Assembly (NCBI RefSeq): GCF_024972775.1
Contig: NZ_CP092282.1
Location: 3,527,001 to 3,591,000, forward strand
Direction of reading: 5' to 3'
From: Dehalobacter sp. DCM
GTDB taxonomy: Bacteria; Bacillota; Desulfitobacteriia; Desulfitobacteriales; Syntrophobotulaceae
Length of the DNA: 64,000 bases
Position numbers and translations under genes: made by a program. This document shows positions 23,898 to 33,408 of this stretch, piece after piece; positions within the stretch are counted from its first letter, which is position 1; each line of letters begins with the position of its first letter. The notes beneath the pieces are model-generated. The model was given only the letters and a program-made list of their open reading frames with translations, was not told where the DNA came from and ran no database searches.

Positions 23898-26800
23898 TTA
23901 TTTCATGCCCCTCAGGTAATCCACCATTTTCGGCATAAAATACGGAATGATCTCATCCAGCATTTTGGGCATCAACACCTCCATGGCCTTGGGCATCAGT
24001 TGCGGCATTTGCTCTTCCAAATACTGCGGCATCGGGATCGCTTCGCCGACGATCTCCAGCATTTTGGGCATGATTTTCGGCATCATATCCGGAAGCAAGC
24101 TCGGGAAGAGAGAGGGCATGACACCTTTCATCATCGTAATCATCGGTTCTTTGGCCATATCCGGGGACGCGATGATCATCTTCATCATCCCTTTATACAT
24201 ATCCGGCATGGCTTCGATCATGTCCGGAATCATCTCTGCCATTAGATCCGCCATACCCCAAGGCGTCATGGTCCGGATCATCCGGTCAAAGACCGCCCAT
24301 TTTTCATCCATAACCGCGTCGGATTCCGGAATCTGATATCCGAACCCTTCGGCTGCCAGCGTGGCAAGGTCCCTGATCTGGATCGGCATTTGCTTGATAT
24401 CCCGGGACAGTTTCAACTGCACCCGGCAGCAGGGGCAAGCGGTAATCAGGGTATCCGCACCGGTGTCAATGGCTTCCTGAACACGCATGGCGCCGATTTC
24501 TGCGGCGATATCAGGATCTGCGATGAGGGAAAGCACGGAACCACAGCAGTGGGCATCCTCCTGGTTGAAGCGCATTTCGCGGAAATTCGAACCGGGAATT
24601 GCATTAATGAGTGTACGCGGGCCTTCATAACAGTGTCCTGCACGGCCCATATGACAGGGATCATGGTAGGTTACCTTGCGCCCAATATCATTTGGGATCG
24701 TGAATTCACCGGCTTCAATTTTCTCCGCCAGCACGTCGGCATAATGTTTGGCTTTAAAGGGGAAATCGACCTTGTGCTCCCTGGCCCACTTCCGGTAATA
24801 AACATCCCAGACCAGCCAGCAGGCAGGACAGGTGGTCACGATGGTTTTCGCTCCGGTTTTCTTCATGTTCTCAATGTTCTTGGCCGCAATCTCATCAAAG
24901 ACTTCCCAGCGCCCGGATACCAGCATGGGAATGCCGCAGCACTGCTCTTCGTTCCCTAGGTAGGCAAACTCAATTCCGGCTTCTTTGAGCAGGAGGCTCG
25001 CTGAAAGAGCCACATCGTTTTCCACATAGGAAGCTGTACAGCCGGCAAAGAAGGCGTAGTCGGATTTTTCGGTGATTGCCTTACGTACATCCTCAGTCAC
25101 CCAGTCAGACCGGTTTTTCGCATAGCCTCCCCAGATATTCCCCTCATTACGGAGGGTGTTGACCATGATTTCAAACGGCGGGAAGGTATGGAAACCCCTG
25201 CCGTCGATTAAAAGTCCCCGCATCTTCAGCCAGGAGGATTCATTGGGCAAGTCCAGCTGACAGGTACGGTTGCACATTTCGCAGGTGGTACAGGACAATA
25301 ACGTATTCACTGCCCGCTGATCAAATTCTTCCTCACCTTCCAGCACGAGCTTAATATAGGTCCATTTGCCCCGGGGAGACTGAGATTCCCACCCCCGGCC
25401 ATAATACTGGTCGCAATGGTCCACACAATACCCGCACTGGGAACAGGCATAAGCATACCAGGCAACATCCTCAGGAATACCTTTTTTATTGACAAACAGT
25501 TTTTCCCCCGGAGGTTTGCTTTTGGCAAGATTGCCGAAAACCCTGAGTAAAGGTTCAAAGGTACCCGCAAGGGAAATTCCTGAGGAGATCAGGCTGCTGC
25601 CGATGACTTTGCCCGGGTTCATGATTTCCTGGGGATCGTTGTTCTTCTTATATTCTCTCAGCCGTTCCACTCTTTCCTTGCCCAATACTTCTTCGGCAAA
25701 ACCGGTAAAATACAAACCGGTTGCATACGGCCTTCCGCCATACTTCTGAGCGGTTTTCAGGATGGTGATGGCCAGTCCGTAGGCCAGGTTAAAATTAAAG
25801 GTTCGCTCATCATGCAGAATAAAACCGAGTAGCACCAGTTCCCGTCTGTTGGTGCCAAAGCCTTCCAGGATAAAAGAATGGTTGATGTTATTCTCAATTA
25901 CTTCAATCACTTCGGCCATATTGTCTACAGGGATAATCACTTCGCCGGGGATGAGCGAGGGTGCCATCCGCTTCGCGCGCACCGGCTCGAAACGTGTTTC
26001 CCATTCATGGGCAGTGATTGCATCGTCCAGAGCAACTCCATTGGTCTTGCCCGCCAGCTCCATGACATCCTCGGCGACAATGTCACAGCGATCCACGGTG
26101 CAGGAGAGCATGATAATGTATTTTTCAGGCAGATATGTTCTCTTTTTGTCCACAACCGGTGTCCCGTGGTGCAGGTGATAGGGCAGACGGTTTTTTAATC
26201 TGGCTGCTTCCGGATTGATAAATGACATGGACCAGATAGGAACCTTTCGGTCATAGATCCCTTTCACAAATTGCCCCAGATCCTGCGGCGTATCAAAGGC
26301 AAATGTGCGGATGGTCATAAATCTCTGTTTTTTTACACGGAAGGTGATTTGGCTGATCAGGCCGGTAATCCCATTGCAATCCGAGACCAAATCCAGATCT
26401 TTGCCTGTCAGGGTCACAATACTGCCGTCGATTTGAACCAACCGGGCTGATTCTACGATGTCCCTGAAGGTCCCGAATTCATAGCTGCCAAAGCCCGAGC
26501 CGCCCATAGCCAGCCAGCCCCCCACTGTGGATGAAGGTGCACTGGTAGGGTATAGCGCCAAGGTCAGGCCTTTTTGATTCAGATGATACTCCAACTCATT
26601 CCAGACCACACCCGCCTGGGCGGTGACAGTACGGTTATCTTCATTGATCTCAATAATCTTCTTCATCTGATTGAACTCGACGACCAGTCCGCCTTCCACC
26701 GGCAATATTCCGCCATAGCCGGAGGTAGCCTTGCCGCGGGGAATCAGATTGATTTTGGCTTCTCTTGCATCATTAACAAGATGTACGAGTTCTTCTTCAG

Positions 26801-26969
26801 AGACGGGCTGAACAATACCGTCCGGGATCGGATTGCCTACCAACGGCTTAACCATAGAAGGCATCACTCCCATATCCCGGGCGTAGATTTTTCTTTCCAG
26901 CCTGTCAAACGAGATGCGATTTCCCCAGAAAGTTTTCATTTCTTCCATCTTTTCCTTTTGAACAGCCAC
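23898..26969 (-). CDS. fused FAD-linked oxidase / Fe-S / CCG-domain oxidoreductase with methionine-rich tail
   Basis: 1023 residues. Domains in order: FAD_binding_4 (about 50-220, P-T-S-A-P-S-S-T-V-G-G), FAD-oxidase C-terminal domain (about 230-470), two ferredoxin-type clusters (C-S-Q-C-G-Y-C near 510; C-T-T-C-E-M-C near 565), then two CCG domains (Q-C-C-G-I-P, H-C-C-G-S) of the GlpC/HdrB type. This is the plan of D-lactate or glycolate-type dehydrogenases fused to their Fe-S partner, so 2-hydroxyacid oxidation is plausible. Residues 887-1023 are unusual: by my count 30 Met in 137, many in M-P-K-M or P-D-M units. Single gene with its own terminator; substrate unknown. Confidence 0.9.
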   Translation of the reverse strand: MAVQKEKMEEMKTFWGNRISFDRLERKIYARDMGVMPSMVKPLVGNPIPDGIVQPVSEEELVHLVNDAREAKINLIPRGKATSGYGGILPVEGGLVVEFNQMKKIIEINEDNRTVTAQAGVVWNELEYHLNQKGLTLALYPTSAPSSTVGGWLAMGGSGFGSYEFGTFRDIVESARLVQIDGSIVTLTGKDLDLVSDCNGITGLISQITFRVKKQRFMTIRTFAFDTPQDLGQFVKGIYDRKVPIWSMSFINPEAARLKNRLPYHLHHGTPVVDKKRTYLPEKYIIMLSCTVDRCDIVAEDVMELAGKTNGVALDDAITAHEWETRFEPVRAKRMAPSLIPGEVIIPVDNMAEVIEVIENNINHSFILEGFGTNRRELVLLGFILHDERTFNFNLAYGLAITILKTAQKYGGRPYATGLYFTGFAEEVLGKERVERLREYKKNNDPQEIMNPGKVIGSSLISSGISLAGTFEPLLRVFGNLAKSKPPGEKLFVNKKGIPEDVAWYAYACSQCGYCVDHCDQYYGRGWESQSPRGKWTYIKLVLEGEEEFDQRAVNTLLSCTTCEMCNRTCQLDLPNESSWLKMRGLLIDGRGFHTFPPFEIMVNTLRNEGNIWGGYAKNRSDWVTEDVRKAITEKSDYAFFAGCTASYVENDVALSASLLLKEAGIEFAYLGNEEQCCGIPMLVSGRWEVFDEIAAKNIENMKKTGAKTIVTTCPACWLVWDVYYRKWAREHKVDFPFKAKHYADVLAEKIEAGEFTIPNDIGRKVTYHDPCHMGRAGHCYEGPRTLINAIPGSNFREMRFNQEDAHCCGSVLSLIADPDIAAEIGAMRVQEAIDTGADTLITACPCCRVQLKLSRDIKQMPIQIRDLATLAAEGFGYQIPESDAVMDEKWAVFDRMIRTMTPWGMADLMAEMIPDMIEAMPDMYKGMMKMIIASPDMAKEPMITMMKGVMPSLFPSLLPDMMPKIMPKMLEIVGEAIPMPQYLEEQMPQLMPKAMEVLMPKMLDEIIPYFMPKMVDYLRGMK

Positions 26970-27295
26970 AAGAATCTCCCCTTTCCCATCTCACACAAAT
27001 GCTATATTTCAAACAGTGCAGTTACCCCTATGGGGTATATAATTATCATACTACGATTACTAAAAAATTTCTATGGGGAATACTATATATAACGAAATTC
27101 GTCAAAATATCGTTGTAAATGTCTAAGGTTAATCGCCTTAGCAAGCTGGCCGATTTCATTTTTGCATTTGTTTTACAAAGCCGAGTGGAAAGCAATGAGA
27201 ATTCATACAATGAGTACTATAAAGCATATGATTGCTTTTAGCCTTTAAAAAGATGTTACCGTCCTGCTGTTTTTATTTGGGACACCCGTTTCCGC
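26970..27295. other. intergenic region without a recognised gene
   Basis: 326 AT-rich bases holding the presumed promoter of the oxidoreductase gene at the left and, at 27222-27240, a small hairpin (AAAGCA-TATGAT-TGCTTTT). A 17-codon frame at 27195-27248 lacks convincing support. I see nothing else. Confidence 0.5.
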
Positions 27296-27904
27296 CTACT
27301 TAATGGTCACTGCTATCTCTTCGGTGAAGAACCGCCGGAAGTCCGGGACTTCAGGAAAAGGCTTGATGGTTATGTTGAATTCTACCCCGCTCAGGTCGTC
27401 CGGCAGCGGAGGTGTGACGACGAAAGACTGCTGCATCACGTTCCCCTGGGAATGGCCGCTGTCCTGCCGGCACGTGTATTCCGGAGAAATAGTCAGCTCC
27501 AAGACCGCATGCCCGATTCCGCTATTGGAATCTGCCGTCTCATCCAATGATTCAATTTCCAAGGATACGATGCTGGCATTGCTGTACTGCTTGAGGTAAG
27601 TAACGGTATACATTACTCGGTTAACTTTAACGGATTTGAGCACCGGCAGAAATTTAATAAAGCCTGCCGGCTCTACCATGGGCTCAAAGTAGTGTTCATG
27701 GTACAGCGAGCTGAAGATTCCAAAGAGTAAGTTCTTATTCAGCCCATACTGTTCACACCAGGCCGTTATAGAATCTTCCGGAGGAAAACCCGGATTACCC
27801 CGGCACGCCCCTTTGCGTTCTGCAATTATGGCACACAGTTGTTGGTCGATCGGGGCCAGAGATTCACAGTAATAATCCGTCGGAGCTTGTAGTGGTAATG
27901 ACAT
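27296..27904 (-). CDS. hypothetical protein
   Basis: 202 residues, not recognised. The N-terminal 75 residues look helical with a few cysteines (A-P-I-D-Q-Q-L-C-A-I-I-A-E-R-K-G). The remainder alternates short beta-strand-like segments (V-L-E-L-T-I-S-P-E-Y, V-E-F-N-I-T-I-K-P-F). No signal peptide or membrane helix. The ATG at 27904 has no clear ribosome binding site, and the gene is transcribed away from the divergent lipoprotein gene 80 bases away. Confidence 0.7.
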   Translation of the reverse strand: MSLPLQAPTDYYCESLAPIDQQLCAIIAERKGACRGNPGFPPEDSITAWCEQYGLNKNLLFGIFSSLYHEHYFEPMVEPAGFIKFLPVLKSVKVNRVMYTVTYLKQYSNASIVSLEIESLDETADSNSGIGHAVLELTISPEYTCRQDSGHSQGNVMQQSFVVTPPLPDDLSGVEFNITIKPFPEVPDFRRFFTEEIAVTIK

Positions 27905-27986
27905 AACATAAACATTTTTCCGAATTTAACTTAATAAAATAAATCCGATGCGTATCGGGTATATTACTGCAAAGGAGATGATAGTA

Positions 27987-28838
27987 TTGAAAAATAAAAT
28001 ACGGCTTCTTGTTGTCGTCCTGATTTGCGCCGTCATGCTGACAGCTTGCGCCTCAGCTTCCAAGGACTTAACCGCCGGAAAATCAGCGGAACAAATTGTC
28101 ACCGACGCTTTCACCAAATGGTCTCAAATGAAAAGCTATGAACTTGATCTGACGTCAACGATAAAAATGAAAACAGGGCAGGCTGTCACGGATATGTCGA
28201 TGACTGGCAATATAACTGTTTTTCAGAACCCGCTGAAAATCAAGCTGGTTATGGAAACAACCCTTCCGGAAACGGATAAGATGCACATCGTAAACTATAT
28301 GGAACAATTGGACGGAAAGGTCATCATCTACCAACAAATGAACGGCCAGTGGCAAAAAACGGTGATCGATGATCCGGCGATGGCAGAACTGATGTCTATA
28401 GATCCCGCGAAAAACCTGCAATTGTTCATGGATAATCTAAAAAAAGCAGAAACCACAGGCGAGGAAAAAATCGGGGAGAAAAATACAGTCAAGATAGAGT
28501 TAATCTCTTCAAGCAAGATTTTTAATGAAATCTTGAATAGTACAGCGGGCAGTTCGCTTGGAATCCCTGAAAACCTGATCAGCAGTGAGACCTTAGCCAA
28601 AATCGGAGACATGAAGAATACGATCTGGGTAGACAAAGCCACCTTGGAAATCGTTCAATGTCAAATGGATCTTACGGAAAACATGAAAAACCTCGGGAAT
28701 GCCTTGTCTGAAGAACAAAATTTACCCAAAGACATCGTTAACATCATTAAAAACATGGAAATGGCGCTAACGTATACCATACGCAATCATAATCAGGCAC
28801 AGGATTTTACAATTCCTGATGAAGCTAAAAATGCTTAA
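27987..28838 (+). CDS. lipoprotein of the DUF6612/LppX-like type
   Basis: About 283 residues, with a lipoprotein signal peptide ending in L-T-A-C near residue 21. The start is a TTG at 27987, with AAAGGAG nine bases upstream; ATG codons further upstream fall on or before that ribosome binding site. The mature part alternates polar strands (M-S-M-T-G-N-I-T-V-F-Q-N-P-L-K-I-K-L) expected of the half-barrel LolA/LppX fold that holds hydrophobic ligands. It would sit on the outer face of the cytoplasmic membrane. Followed at once by a strong hairpin. Confidence 0.85.
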   Translation: MKNKIRLLVVVLICAVMLTACASASKDLTAGKSAEQIVTDAFTKWSQMKSYELDLTSTIKMKTGQAVTDMSMTGNITVFQNPLKIKLVMETTLPETDKMHIVNYMEQLDGKVIIYQQMNGQWQKTVIDDPAMAELMSIDPAKNLQLFMDNLKKAETTGEEKIGEKNTVKIELISSSKIFNEILNSTAGSSLGIPENLISSETLAKIGDMKNTIWVDKATLEIVQCQMDLTENMKNLGNALSEEQNLPKDIVNIIKNMEMALTYTIRNHNQAQDFTIPDEAKNA

Positions 28839-28841
28839 ATA

Positions 28842-28873
28842 GAAGAAATCTGGCCCCAACGCCAGATTTCTTC
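28842..28873 (+). terminator. terminator hairpin of the lipoprotein gene, start of a repeated module
   Basis: GAAGAAATCTGGC pairs with GCCAGATTTCTTC, followed by TTTTATC. A similar hairpin occurs at 34987-35024, and in both cases a short SYACP open reading frame follows. Confidence 0.8.
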
Positions 28874-28900
28874 TTTTATCTTATAGAGGTAGGTGATCCA

Positions 28901-28978
28901 ATGGCTGCCACCACTGACATAATATCCTATGCATGTCCTCTGGAAATGGTTACTAAGCAAGAGGCACCGCTTTTATAA
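28901..28978 (+). CDS. mini-ORF with SYACP motif, copy 1
   Basis: A 25-codon frame starts at an ATG preceded by AGGTAGGTGATCC and encodes [15 protein letters not shown] followed by ten more residues. It shares M-A, I-S-Y-A-C-P and a following V-T with the frame at 35050-35133, including an identical 17-base DNA block. Both lie just behind a related hairpin. It may encode a short peptide or be part of a non-coding repeat; no processing enzyme lies next to it. It ends 4 bases before the convergent chemoreceptor stop. Confidence 0.45.
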   Translation: MAATTDIISYACPLEMVTKQEAPLL

Positions 28979-28982
28979 ACCA

Positions 28983-29807
28983 CTATTGCACGATTTTTCG
29001 GGTCAGGGCCACCAGGTTTTCCGAAGTCGCGGTAATCTCATCCAGCGCTGCGGTCATCTCCTTTGAGGAAACCGCCTGCCTATCCGCATCCTCATTAATT
29101 TCACTCATCCGCCTGGCGATATTTTCAACCGCCTCTTTAATTTCGGTCAGTGTCATTTCTACCTTCCGCGCAGAATCACTGCTCATCTGGGACAATTTCC
29201 GCATTTCGTCGGCTACCACAGAGAACCCCCTGCCGGCCTCACCTGCGCGCGCTGCTTCAATCGCCGCATTTAAAGCCAGTAAATTGGATTGGGATGAAAT
29301 ACCCTGGATGGAACTGATTATCGAGTTCGTTTCCTGAATTTTCTTCCCTGTGACCTTTGTCTCCGCATCAACTTCTGAGATTGTGCCGGAAAGTTTCAGA
29401 AACGTATCGGAAATTTCCTGGATACTGGCATTAACTTCTTCCAGGGTAGAAAACAAATTCTCAGTGGATTGTTCGATCATGCTCTGTGTTTCCAGGCTTT
29501 TGCCGATATGGATCGTGCCGACAACGTCACCGTATTCATTGAAAATCGGTGTGGTAACGACCTTGAAAACAATACCATGAAACTCCTTCGGGACAATATG
29601 TACGGACTGTCTTCCCTGGGCCATGACCTGATGGACCGGATTATCCGGCGCAAAGACGTAGCCGTCGTAAAATTCAAGTTTGAGGGTTTCATTCGGGATA
29701 TATTTTAGAATCTTTTCCTTATCACCGACGATGATGAAAAAATCCTCCGCCATAAATTCCCGTAATTTCGGCGCAAACTTGAGATACTCTTCTAAAATAG
29801 TGTCCAT
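28983..29807 (-). CDS. soluble methyl-accepting chemotaxis-type receptor
   Basis: 274 residues without transmembrane segments. Residues 1-105 form a small sensory domain ([15 protein letters not shown]), followed by a short MCP signalling domain with the conserved hairpin tip [22 protein letters not shown]-like block. It signals to CheA/CheW in the cytoplasm. No other chemotaxis gene is in the window. GGGAGG precedes the ATG. Its last 18 codons are nearly duplicated at the end of the PocR kinase gene at 21197. Confidence 0.9.
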   Translation of the reverse strand: MDTILEEYLKFAPKLREFMAEDFFIIVGDKEKILKYIPNETLKLEFYDGYVFAPDNPVHQVMAQGRQSVHIVPKEFHGIVFKVVTTPIFNEYGDVVGTIHIGKSLETQSMIEQSTENLFSTLEEVNASIQEISDTFLKLSGTISEVDAETKVTGKKIQETNSIISSIQGISSQSNLLALNAAIEAARAGEAGRGFSVVADEMRKLSQMSSDSARKVEMTLTEIKEAVENIARRMSEINEDADRQAVSSKEMTAALDEITATSENLVALTRKIVQ

Positions 29808-29955
29808 AATAACCTCCCACAGTGATCTTTCATATTCCCTGTGGTATTAATGCATGAATAATGCCAATATATTAAAATGTTTCTATTCCTTGGAAATAAC
29901 TCCTTTTCCTTGCAGAACATAACCAAATTGCAGTTCCAATGTGAAACAAATCGTT

Positions 29956-30891
29956 CTAAAACAGTTCGAACTGAAAAGTCCGGTACGTTGGTATATCACG
30001 AATCGTTATCCTATCTTCTTCGCCGACATGACCGTAGAGCAGCGGCGATTCCCGATCATGAACCGCAGCATTTTTCTGAACCGTGCCGATGCTAAAATTG
30101 GCATAGCAATAGCGGCATCCATGCTTACAGGTATTATAAGCCCCGATGTCAATACTGGCCGCGCAGCCGCAGTCCGGCCGCTGATTCTTGTCTTTAGCCA
30201 CGAATAAGGTGTAACCGCCTAAACGCGCCAAGCGTTCATTATCGATACATCGGGCCCGACCGATGCCCCACTGCCCGAAATCCATTTCTTCGGCACAGGT
30301 ATCGCATACAATGCCGAACTGTCTGGCTGTCTCAGCCAAGCGCTGCATTAACTCGGTTTTCTGGTCGGCAGTCGGTGCAAAGACAGACAATGGCCGAAGG
30401 TTGCGCTCGGTTTTCTTATACATATTTAAGAAACTGATCGTGCATTTTTCTGTGTAACCGGAAAGCTTTGCCGCAAGTGACTGAAAATAGCGAAGATGAT
30501 ACGTCATGGAATAATCTGCATTGAGCAGAATCGGATCGTACCGCCAAATCACCTTGTCCTTGCCAATACGTTGAGATAATTTTTGAAAGGCAGGTATGAC
30601 GATCTCGTTTTTTGACGGCACGTGCGGTTCAACATCTTTGCCATAGGCATTCAGGGTAAACTGAAAGTAATACGTATACGCTCTCAGTTCGTCTAACCGC
30701 GGAAGCATCGGTGCGGGATTTTTCGTCCAAAAAACTATGCCGTCAACAACGTCGGGGGATAGGTCCACTTGACTGATGTGATGAAAATTCATCGGGTTAC
30801 GGACAAGCACCGTTCTCTGATGAATACGTTTGAAAAACCATTCGGCATAAAAGGCAGGTATATCGGTTCGCCTGCTTGCACTGATTATCAT
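29956..30891 (-). CDS. DUF1848 family protein with C-terminal CxxxCxxC
   Basis: 311 residues, cytoplasmic. It begins M-I-I-S-A-S-R-R-T-D-I-P-A-F-Y-A-E-W, the signature start of DUF1848. Near the end is C-K-H-G-C-R-Y-C-Y-A-N, a CxxxCxxC arrangement like that of radical SAM enzymes but placed at the C-terminal side, with further cysteines just before it (D-C-G-C). A 4Fe-4S cluster is likely. The family has no assigned reaction. Single gene. Confidence 0.9.
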   Translation of the reverse strand: MIISASRRTDIPAFYAEWFFKRIHQRTVLVRNPMNFHHISQVDLSPDVVDGIVFWTKNPAPMLPRLDELRAYTYYFQFTLNAYGKDVEPHVPSKNEIVIPAFQKLSQRIGKDKVIWRYDPILLNADYSMTYHLRYFQSLAAKLSGYTEKCTISFLNMYKKTERNLRPLSVFAPTADQKTELMQRLAETARQFGIVCDTCAEEMDFGQWGIGRARCIDNERLARLGGYTLFVAKDKNQRPDCGCAASIDIGAYNTCKHGCRYCYANFSIGTVQKNAAVHDRESPLLYGHVGEEDRITIRDIPTYRTFQFELF

Positions 30892-31041
30892 GGTTAGCCT
30901 TCCATTCTTTTGACAATGATATCGACAGCCAAATTCAATACCATTCCTTTAATTATAGTGTATGGGCACAGTGCATTAATCACATCATCAATTAACGATA
31001 GAGGATTTGGAATTCCAGATCCTTGAAGGCCCCCGGAGCAC

Positions 31042-31534
31042 TTACCACCCTGCTTTTTGGTACATCTCCCTGATGGCGGCCACCGAATGTCCGCGGGTAT
31101 GTTCGCAGTCCTGATGAGTATCCCGCGGACTGGATCCAGTCTCCGCCCACATCAGATTCGCCCCGGCCACAGGGCCTGCCATACTGGGTTCGTGCCAGCA
31201 CATCCCGGTCATCTCATGCTGGGTTGCAAGTCGGATAACCGGCGTTGGCAATCAGAACCGTTTCCGGCTGCAAATTCCTGCGTACTTCTTTGACTGTCTC
31301 AATCAGACGCTTCATGGCATACGCGCTGGTAGTAACCAGATAAATGGCGTTAACCCCTTCGTGCTCGAATTTTAAACATTTCTCGATAATCTCATCCAGC
31401 GGCAGCACGCTGGCCTTGGGGAATACCTTATTGACAGCTGCAAAAGAGCACCACTTGCAATTATGCGGACAAGGACCAAGGTTAATGCCGACATGGCAGT
31501 GAATTTCCTGTGTTGGATCCTTTCTTTGCCATAC
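31042..31534 (-). pseudogene. biotin-synthase-like radical SAM gene, internally deleted and frameshifted
   Basis: From about 31534 the minus strand encodes a fragment with the radical SAM motif C-P-H-N-C-K-W-C-S-F-A, continuing through K-C-L-K-F-E-H-E-G-V-N-A-I-Y-L to A-N-A-G-Y near 31225. It then shifts frame into a C-terminal piece containing W-H-E-P-S-M-A-G-P-V-A-G-A-N and ending A-I-R-E-M-Y-Q-K-A-G-W at 31042. About half of the expected barrel between the pieces is absent, and there is no start codon or ribosome binding site at the left end. It is therefore a broken gene; family assignment from motifs only. Confidence 0.75.
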
Positions 31535-31674
31535 CTAGATGTTCTTGAACAGAGCATTTGTCTTACCAATTATTTCTGCACACACAAGGCTTAGCGTATG
31601 TGTTTTCACAAATTGTCTTACCAATCAATTATAGCGATATCTCTTTTTGGAGTAAATACTTTTTTTCAATTTCT

Positions 31675-31806
31675 ATGAATAAAAAAACGGCTCCTGCTTT
31701 GGCGGGAACCGGTATTAATGGCCTGGCCGTCGTTTCCGCTGTCATTTCCCAGCAAGCAATCGCCGAAGCGGCGCGGAAACTGATTAAACTATTCCACACT
31801 ATCTAA
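31675..31806 (+). CDS. possible 43-residue amphipathic peptide
   Basis: The frame from the ATG at 31675 has a basic start (M-N-K-K-T-A), a Gly/Ala/Val-rich hydrophobic centre (G-I-N-G-L-A-V-V-S-A-V-I) and a basic amphipathic end (A-A-R-K-L-I-K-L-F-H-T-I). The composition looks coding and resembles membrane-active peptides, but there is no good ribosome binding site (GGAG 22 bases upstream). Its stop overlaps the end of the MFS gene on the other strand by four bases. Weak call. Confidence 0.35.
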   Translation: MNKKTAPALAGTGINGLAVVSAVISQQAIAEAARKLIKLFHTI

Positions 31807-33140
31807 TGGACCAAACCTTTTGTTTCATGTCCGAGCAAGGCAATGGCAATCGTATAGGTTACAAACATAGCTACAGCGAAATAGAACACTGCCGGAACCC
31901 CATACGCCTGCATAATATACCCGATGATGATCGGACCCGCGATGGCGCCGATACGGCCTACGCTGCTGGCATACCCTGTGCCGCTGGCTCTGATATAGGT
32001 CGGAAATAATTCGGGAGTATAGAGGTTGTTGACCATTGCCGAACCATTAGAAAACACATTGTACAAAATACCAAAAATAAACAGGGTTGTAACCGTCGCA
32101 GCACCGCCATAGAAGTATGCCGCTATGGCAGTCAGAATGCCTCCCATAATCGCCGTCCATTTACGGCCAATCTTTTCGACAGCATAACGAACAAAAGGAA
32201 TTCCGATAACACCCGCCGCGTACATCAGAGAAACATATCCAATGGATTTGGAAACCGTGAAGCCTTTGCCAATAAGAAGTGTGCTGAACCAGGTCATTAA
32301 ACCGTAGATGGCGGCGAGCGCTGTCGGCCACCAAATGGTAACCATCAGCGTTGACTTGATATGTTCTTTTTTAAACAGGTCTTTAAATGTTCCTTGTTTG
32401 ACAAAGCTTAACGACGTTACATGTTCCAGTATCTTCACCTCGGGGAGCGGCTTGCCGGTCTGTTTTTCAGTTTCTTGCTCAACTTTTGTGATAATAGCAT
32501 CGGCTTCATCGATACGCCCTTTAGATTCAAGCCAGGAAGGAGACTCGGGAACTACCTTCAAAACTAATAACCCGGCCAGAGCTGGAATTGCTTCCACAAT
32601 CGCCACCCCGCGCCATCCGATGGTCGGTACCAGGAAAAAACTCAGCAAGCCGGCAATGCAGGCCCCCAAGGGGAAAAATGCCAGGCAAATGGAAAAATAA
32701 AGGCTGCGCAGTTTTGAAGGAAGCAGTTCGTTAAGCAAAGCGAGTACCGGTGGGACTTCCGCACCGACACCGATGCCAATGAGGATACGACCGATCAACA
32801 GAACGTATATATTCGGTGACCAGGCAAGGACCAACCCGCTGAAACCCCAAAAAAACATCGAAAAGGCAATTAATTTTTTTCGGCCCAGTCTATCAGCTAG
32901 AATACCTGACGAAATCGCCCCAATCATCACGCCGACATTGCTGATTGCGCCCACATATCCCAGCTGGGTTGCATTAAGGGCGAATTCTTTGGCGAAAAAC
33001 GGCAAAAAATACCCTACCGCGCCATTGTCAATCGCTTCAAATAGATACGCTAAAAGCAGAACGACGGAAATCTTGGAAAGGTAACGCGAAGCAGGAAGAC
33101 GGTCAATCCGATATGGAATAGCGGCGCGTTGCGTACTCAT
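31803..33140 (-). CDS. MFS transporter of the sugar/aromatic-acid symporter type
   Basis: 445 residues, about 12 transmembrane helices. The conserved loop 2-3 motif G-I-L-A-D-R-L-G-R-K-K is present, and P-E-S-P-S-W-L-E-S-K-G-R before the central loop is typical of the SP and related families, as is R-I-L-I-G-I-G-V-G-A-E in helix 4. Probably a proton-driven uptake carrier for an organic acid or sugar. AAAGGAGAG precedes the ATG. It is monocistronic, and no catabolic gene beside it hints at the substrate. Confidence 0.9.
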   Translation of the reverse strand: MSTQRAAIPYRIDRLPASRYLSKISVVLLLAYLFEAIDNGAVGYFLPFFAKEFALNATQLGYVGAISNVGVMIGAISSGILADRLGRKKLIAFSMFFWGFSGLVLAWSPNIYVLLIGRILIGIGVGAEVPPVLALLNELLPSKLRSLYFSICLAFFPLGACIAGLLSFFLVPTIGWRGVAIVEAIPALAGLLVLKVVPESPSWLESKGRIDEADAIITKVEQETEKQTGKPLPEVKILEHVTSLSFVKQGTFKDLFKKEHIKSTLMVTIWWPTALAAIYGLMTWFSTLLIGKGFTVSKSIGYVSLMYAAGVIGIPFVRYAVEKIGRKWTAIMGGILTAIAAYFYGGAATVTTLFIFGILYNVFSNGSAMVNNLYTPELFPTYIRASGTGYASSVGRIGAIAGPIIIGYIMQAYGVPAVFYFAVAMFVTYTIAIALLGHETKGLVH

Positions 33141-33280
33141 TTAATTTCTCTCCTTTATTAGTCTGACTTCTTTTTTAATATCCATGAAATGCAAACTATT
33201 TATTCATTAGCTTTCATAAACTTTTTTTGCCTGATCAAATAATTATCAAAGCTACGCGTAAAAAATGCTAACTGCGAACA

Positions 33281-33310
33281 AAAAAAGGAACCATGCTAAA
33301 ACATGATTCC
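33281..33310 (-). terminator. terminator downstream of the DHA2 transporter gene
   Basis: GGAATCATG-TTTTAG-CATGGTTCC on the minus strand followed by seven T. It lies about 100 bases beyond the DHA2 transporter stop and upstream of the other MFS gene. Confidence 0.65.
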
Positions 33311-33408
33311 CTCTATCTATGCACCGCCAGCACATTACCGCGATACTGTTCATATTAAAAAAGAGAAATGCACAAAAGTATTAAGCCCGCAGGAGATATG
33401 TCACGCTG

